Origin: Lamellibrachia columna
Lineage: Eukaryota; Annelida; Polychaeta; Sabellida; Siboglinidae
Assembly: GCA_963662155.1 (NCBI GenBank)
Contig: OY759262.1
Coordinates: 16,781,782-16,845,781 of the forward strand
Direction of reading: 5' to 3'
DNA length: 64,000 nucleotides
This document shows, piece by piece, positions 60,991-64,000 of the stretch. Below the pieces are notes generated by a model. The model was not told the origin of the DNA. It saw only the letters and a program-made list of their open reading frames with translations, and searched no databases. Made by a program: the position numbers and the translations under genes. Position 1 is the stretch's first letter; each line of letters starts with the position of its first letter.

Positions 60991-61483
60991 GTGAGTTGTA
61001 CTGATGCACACAGCACACACAAGGTCGTCAAATAGTACTGAAACATCAACAAGTTAATGCTGTTTTCCGTCGATATTTTAATGTTGAGACCACGTTTTGC
61101 CGTTATGACACTACATTAAATTGATTGCCTTTCGCTCTTTTCAAACAATTGTAAACTACTATGTATATTCTCCATATATCTACTTTATGTATTGCAGCTG
61201 ACATCATGAACATATATTAACTTCCAACTTCTATCTCTTTGTGTAATTTATTATCGACACCTACATATGAAAAGGGAGTTTTTTTTCGTACATCCAGTAT
61301 GCATTTATGTGGCGGACTAACGGTATATAGTCAATAATGAAGTTTGTATAAACGCCATTAATGAACACATTGATTAATCCATTAACATTGCAATGATTTT
61401 CTCGCCCATTCATATTGCTAGTCCAACCCTACTTAGACGTCCCCAGGCAATGTCCCAAAACGTTGCACCTCTCGTGTCTCCAG

Positions 61484-61636
61484 GAGAAAAGCCCGGCAAG
61501 TGTCCCGTCATGGCCAACCCTCCGGTAGTGAGGTGTGCCAAGCCCATACATAAGTGTAAGGACGACGTCGACTGCCCGGGGAGGAAGAAGTGCTGCGTCA
61601 ACGTCTGTCTCGCCCGAGTCTGCATGTACCCCGCGG
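61484..61636 (+). CDS. WAP exon of the downstream exon set
   Basis: 153 nt, acceptor GTCTCCAG, donor GTGAGA, phase 1-1. Encodes GEKPGKCPVMANPPVVRC, KCKDDVDCPGRKKCC and VNVCLARVCMYPAG, eight cysteines. Same length as the short WAP exons but its sequence is nearer type D. Confidence 0.88.
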
Positions 61637-61770
61637 GTGAGATGATGTTTATCACTGAACTTTGTTGATCAACGCTCTCCTCGTCAAGATTCCCTCAATC
61701 CCAATCTTTTGTCTGCGTGTTTTTCATTTGAAACCATCTTGCTGTGTTGTGATTCTTCCCTCGTCTATCT

Positions 61771-61815
<45 letters not shown>

Positions 61816-61818
61816 TAT
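61771..61818. repeat. (TA)n microsatellite
   Basis: About 40 bp of TA. Confidence 0.95.
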
Positions 61819-62044
61819 GCATCCGCATTGTTCTCTCGCTCATTTCCAATAGGCTGAATGAATCGTGCGTTATTTGTGTCAATCAATTGTATACCAAAAT
61901 AAAACATTTAATCACAACCATTTCGGTTCTAAGACTCACATACTGCATACATTATAGCCTCATACATTGTAGTCTATATACGATATACATATTATGCGAG
62001 TATCTCTATCATGCCTGCACGAAGCAATCGTCTTTATACAATAG

Positions 62045-62313
62045 AGACGGACGTGTGCAAGATGCCCGCGCGTCGTGGCTCGTGTCGTGGCCGTCTACTG
62101 CGCTGGTACTTCGACAAACGATGGAACGTTTGTCGAAAGTTTGTCTACGGCGGCTGTGGGGGCAACGACAACAGGTTCGACACCAGGCAGCTGTGTGAGG
62201 CCAAGTGTAAGCCTTCGTCCTGCCCGCCCGTCGTGTGTGCTCTCTACTGTAAGTACGGCTTCCAGCTGGGCGAGGATGGATGTCCCATCTGCAAATGTAT
62301 CCAGCCGTGCGAG
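62045..62313 (+). CDS. Kunitz 7 + antistasin-like exon (Arg at P1)
   Basis: 269 nt; acceptor read as ATACAATAG (phase 1), donor GTGCGT phase 0. Kunitz: VCKMPARRGSCRGRLLRWYF through FVYGGCGGNDNRF to CEAKC, P1 Arg, with a basic first loop. Antistasin-like: CPPVVCALYCKYGFQLGEDG then CPICKCIQPCE. The acceptor is the least certain part because the upstream pyrimidine tract is weak. Confidence 0.88.
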
Positions 62314-62569
62314 GTGCGTTGACCCAATAGTACCATGTGATACAGTCATGTCTCGTTTACCCGTTCTTCTATAATTCGTGTTTTTTAATAACACGCAAGT
62401 TTTATCTGAAAAAGTGCGGTTGCGCATTAATCCGTATGTTTCATGTTTCCGTTTTGGCACACGGTTTTTGGAACCAACTGACCGGTTAGCACTATAATGT
62501 GATTCTCTTAATCTGTTTTTTAGATCATTAAACACTTCAAACGCACAAAATCAGACAATTCACCGTCAC

Positions 62570-62665
62570 TGTGATTGCTTGAACACCACAACTACATTGT
62601 TTGTTCTGTGTTGAAGGTGTACTTTTACACCACAACTACATTGTTTGTTCTGTGTTTAAGGTCCT
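62570..62665. repeat. Short tandem duplication, 45 bp x2
   Basis: 'acaccacaactacattgtttgttctgtgtt...aagg' occurs twice in direct order (about 62573 and 62619), in the intron after Kunitz 7. Confidence 0.8.
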
Positions 62666-63655
62666 AGTTACTGGAAATTAATAAAATAATAAAGCAATAG
62701 AAATTTAATGGAACGTTTATTATCGCTATTTATAGCATGGACGATATTAGGGTGTTTCACTAAACCGTTATTCCAACCAAGACAAACTTGGTAACAATAG
62801 TGTGCAAATAAAGGAAACATGTCGTTATGAAATATACCGGAGATATTATCAGTACGAAATTATTTGGTATTAGTATTATCACATCTTAATGTTAGTTGTA
62901 TTTAACAAATAATAGAAGTAAATGCGTTATTGTTTGTTCCTTGTATTAATTATATAAGTATTTATTTGTGAAATGCGGTAACGCGCAGCGTGTCGTTGGG
63001 GGCCGGAACTGAGCAGTTATGGGCAAATTTGCATAAAACCAACATGGCGTCTGACGACATATGTGCCCCCTATTTTCATTGTGCTAAAATAGCACGAACA
63101 CTCGGTTGAAACGGCTACGCACGTGTCCTCGCTGTTGATGCAATTCCTATTTTCATATTAAAAAAAATATTAGGCTGATATCAATTGTATATTTTCCTTA
63201 CATGGGACGGTTCCTATGCTTGGCTGAGACTGCATTTTCCAGCAAATCACCAATATTACCAATACTAAATTATTCATGCAGGCTAGACAAGTCTTATATT
63301 CACTAAATACCTCGCGCATTTTCACCATCTAATCGACAGATGCAGTCAACATTAGGAACAATTTGTATTCCACTCTCCCAAGGTGTCCTCATGGACGAGT
63401 GGCAATATCGCATCTGGTGGATCCGCTCTAACAAAGAGTCATTCTATTTATTGATGTAATTCATATATCAATGTAAATATATTTTATGCACAAAATTTAA
63501 AACTCAGAAGGGCGGTTTATATGTAGATGAATTATAATTTTGGCCTCTCCATGAGCTAGTGTCGTCCTTGTCCATCTGGGTGTTTGCTTTGGAAAGCAAT
63601 ATTTTTGAATATTGTTAAATATTTATAAATATTATCTTTGTCGACATTGTTGCAG

Positions 63656-63749
63656 GATGTCAAATGTAAACCGGGCGAAAGGTGCGTGGTCCGAAGAAGG
63701 CCGTGTCTGAAGAAACCGTGTCCTCCCCCTGGCGGTGTGTGTGTCAAGG
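63656..63749 (+). CDS. Six-Cys tail exon 7
   Basis: 94 nt, acceptor GTTGCAG phase 0, donor GTGAGT phase 1. Encodes DVKCKPGERCVVRRRPC then LKKPCPPPGGVCVK, all five exon-encoded cysteines. The gene continues past the window edge. Confidence 0.86.
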
Positions 63750-64000
63750 GTGAGTTTAACCTCCGAGCATGTTTGACAATGTATCTTATTACTCATGTCA
63801 CAGTTTAATTTATGTGCATATATTGAATATCCTTATTTAGTTTGGTATACGCCTAACATGTATAGTAAAATCTCTCAATTTTAATTGAATACAATTGTGG
63901 ATATATTTTGTGCTAAACATTTAACTAGAAACACGATAATGTTCCTCTGTACTATTTAACGCCTACCAGGTGTATATCTGCAATGTGCAACAAGATAGAA

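Overview
The window is invertebrate nuclear DNA: intron-rich, AT-biased, crowded with microsatellites, minisatellites, decayed non-LTR retrotransposons, tRNA-derived SINEs and a small inverted-repeat transposon. There are no bacterial-style operons. A lophotrochozoan such as a mollusc fits the mix of WAP, Kunitz, antistasin-like and thyroglobulin type-1 modules, but the sequence alone does not prove the phylum.

The main content is a head-to-head pair of paralogous genes for secreted, cysteine-rich, protease-inhibitor-like proteins. The plus-strand gene (5' UTR exon ending 26890; ATG 28760; stop 54198-54200; poly(A) signal 54457-54462) has a signal peptide followed by WAP x2, then [Kunitz+antistasin+Cys tail, Kunitz+antistasin+Cys tail, thyroglobulin-1] x2, one further Kunitz+antistasin+tail, and WAP x12. 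My exon model totals 4563 nt, or 1520 residues plus stop, with every junction in frame. Every module is symmetric phase 1-1; only the Kunitz-antistasin/tail junction uses phase 0. The minus-strand gene (ATG 15965, running left to about 3450) has a homologous 5' UTR and signal peptide, three near-identical short WAP exons carried on three tandem 2.4-2.95 kb units, and three long WAP exons. It ends at an in-frame TAA (4200-4202), giving 341 residues; its original last WAP exon (3846-3695) has decayed.

The two genes align from about 600 bp of upstream sequence through UTRs, introns and poly(A) signal, so one whole transcription unit was duplicated in inverted orientation. The plus copy then holds Kunitz/antistasin/Tg1 modules and amplified WAP pairs; the minus copy lacks the former and amplified its first WAP exon.

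A third set of + strand exons (57827 to beyond the window: WAP, Kunitz-antistasin+tail, WAP, Kunitz-antistasin+tail) is either a tandem gene whose first exon was not found or a long isoform reached from an intact donor at 54187.

Layout: 1-3440 retrotransposon remains and unassigned DNA; 3440-16210 minus gene; 16.2-26.8 kb shared divergent upstream region rich in repeats; 26.8-54.5 kb plus gene; 54.5-57.8 kb spacer with a retrotransposon tail; 57.8-64 kb third exon set with a decayed retrotransposon in its first intron. All protein calls rest on cysteine patterns and splice-site reading by eye; no database search was possible.
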